From Cohaesibacter marisflavi (lineage in GTDB: Bacteria > Pseudomonadota > Alphaproteobacteria > Rhizobiales > Cohaesibacteraceae), in NCBI RefSeq assembly GCF_900115225.1, contig NZ_FOVR01000008.1:1-64000 (forward strand): DNA of 64,000 bases, in the 5' to 3' direction. The position numbers and the translations under genes were made by a program. The notes under the pieces were generated by a model. It was not told where the DNA came from and ran no database searches. It worked only from the letters and a program-made list of their open reading frames with translations. Within the stretch, counting starts at the first letter, position 1. Every line of letters starts with the position of its first letter. Shown one piece after another: positions 63,879 through 64,000 of the stretch.

Positions 63879-64000
63879 CTAAATAGCCAACCAAGAGCTA
63901 TCGGCCATTTCCCAAGACGGCCTAATCACCCCCTACGTGACGCTACTCAAGCTTTTTCATGGCGTTATCAGAACCCTCGGCACAGATGTGTCGAGTTTCA

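Noticed and set aside
1-64000. CRISPR array, rRNA operon or prophage
   Set aside because: I saw no regularly spaced direct repeats, no rRNA-like sequence and no phage structural genes.

Overview
The window looks like a chromosomal segment of a marine-type alphaproteobacterium of the order Rhizobiales/Hyphomicrobiales. The evidence is the housekeeping order rlpA-dac-tmk-holB-metG-tatD-MBL, which is typical of that order, together with PrsDE-like type I secretion, TRAP/TTT-rich catabolic clusters and a moderate GC content. A Cohaesibacter-like organism is a guess from gene content, not a proven assignment. The left edge (1-2.1 kb) is mobile DNA: the end of an IS3-family element abuts a recombinase gene that it appears to have truncated, beside an intact tyrosine recombinase.

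From 2.7 to 10.7 kb comes a conserved housekeeping run read on the minus strand (cell-wall RlpA and DD-carboxypeptidase, thymidylate kinase, DNA polymerase III delta prime, methionyl-tRNA synthetase, TatD, MBL hydrolase). A tRNA-Ser(UGA) at 11.1 kb is followed by a small accessory patch: a very AT-rich secreted orphan and decayed gene and IS6 fragments.

From 12.5 to 38.5 kb there are three catabolic/transport modules. (1) A GntR/FadR regulator, an enolase-superfamily dehydratase/racemase and a Dpp/Opp-type ABC transporter. These are tied together by a shared TGT-N3-ACA site in front of the enzyme gene, the binding-protein gene and the permease operon. (2) A ROK regulator heading an operon for a sulfonate/sulfate-ester ABC transporter, a Cys-type sulfatase and its radical-SAM maturase. 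A tandem TTAGTTwACTAA operator precedes it. (3) A tripartite tricarboxylate transporter with an SDR dehydrogenase and a fucose-isomerase-like enzyme, divergent from a GntR regulator and an RraA-family aldolase. Between modules 2 and 3 sits a lone 601-residue curlin-repeat protein, a candidate functional amyloid.

From 38.6 to 60.5 kb lies the most striking locus, a complete minus-strand alginate-type polysaccharide operon: algD, alg8, alg44, algA, an algG-like gene, algI, algJ, a Sel1-like gene, algX, algF, a giant algK-like gene, algL. It is followed by an RTX-tailed PL7 lyase and its type I secretion ABC protein and adaptor. The polymerase, sugar-nucleotide and O-acetylation parts look intact. 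In contrast, the PilZ c-di-GMP site of Alg44, the DPHD motif of AlgG, the isomerase motif of AlgA and the catalytic His of the lyases are altered. No AlgE porin is visible, and AlgK is about twice the usual size without a lipobox. This suggests a divergent, O-acetylated uronan (perhaps polymannuronate) system.

The right end (61-64 kb) holds a 60-residue small protein, a LuxR-type regulator whose receiver domain has Arg at the phospho-acceptor position, and a second ROK repressor.
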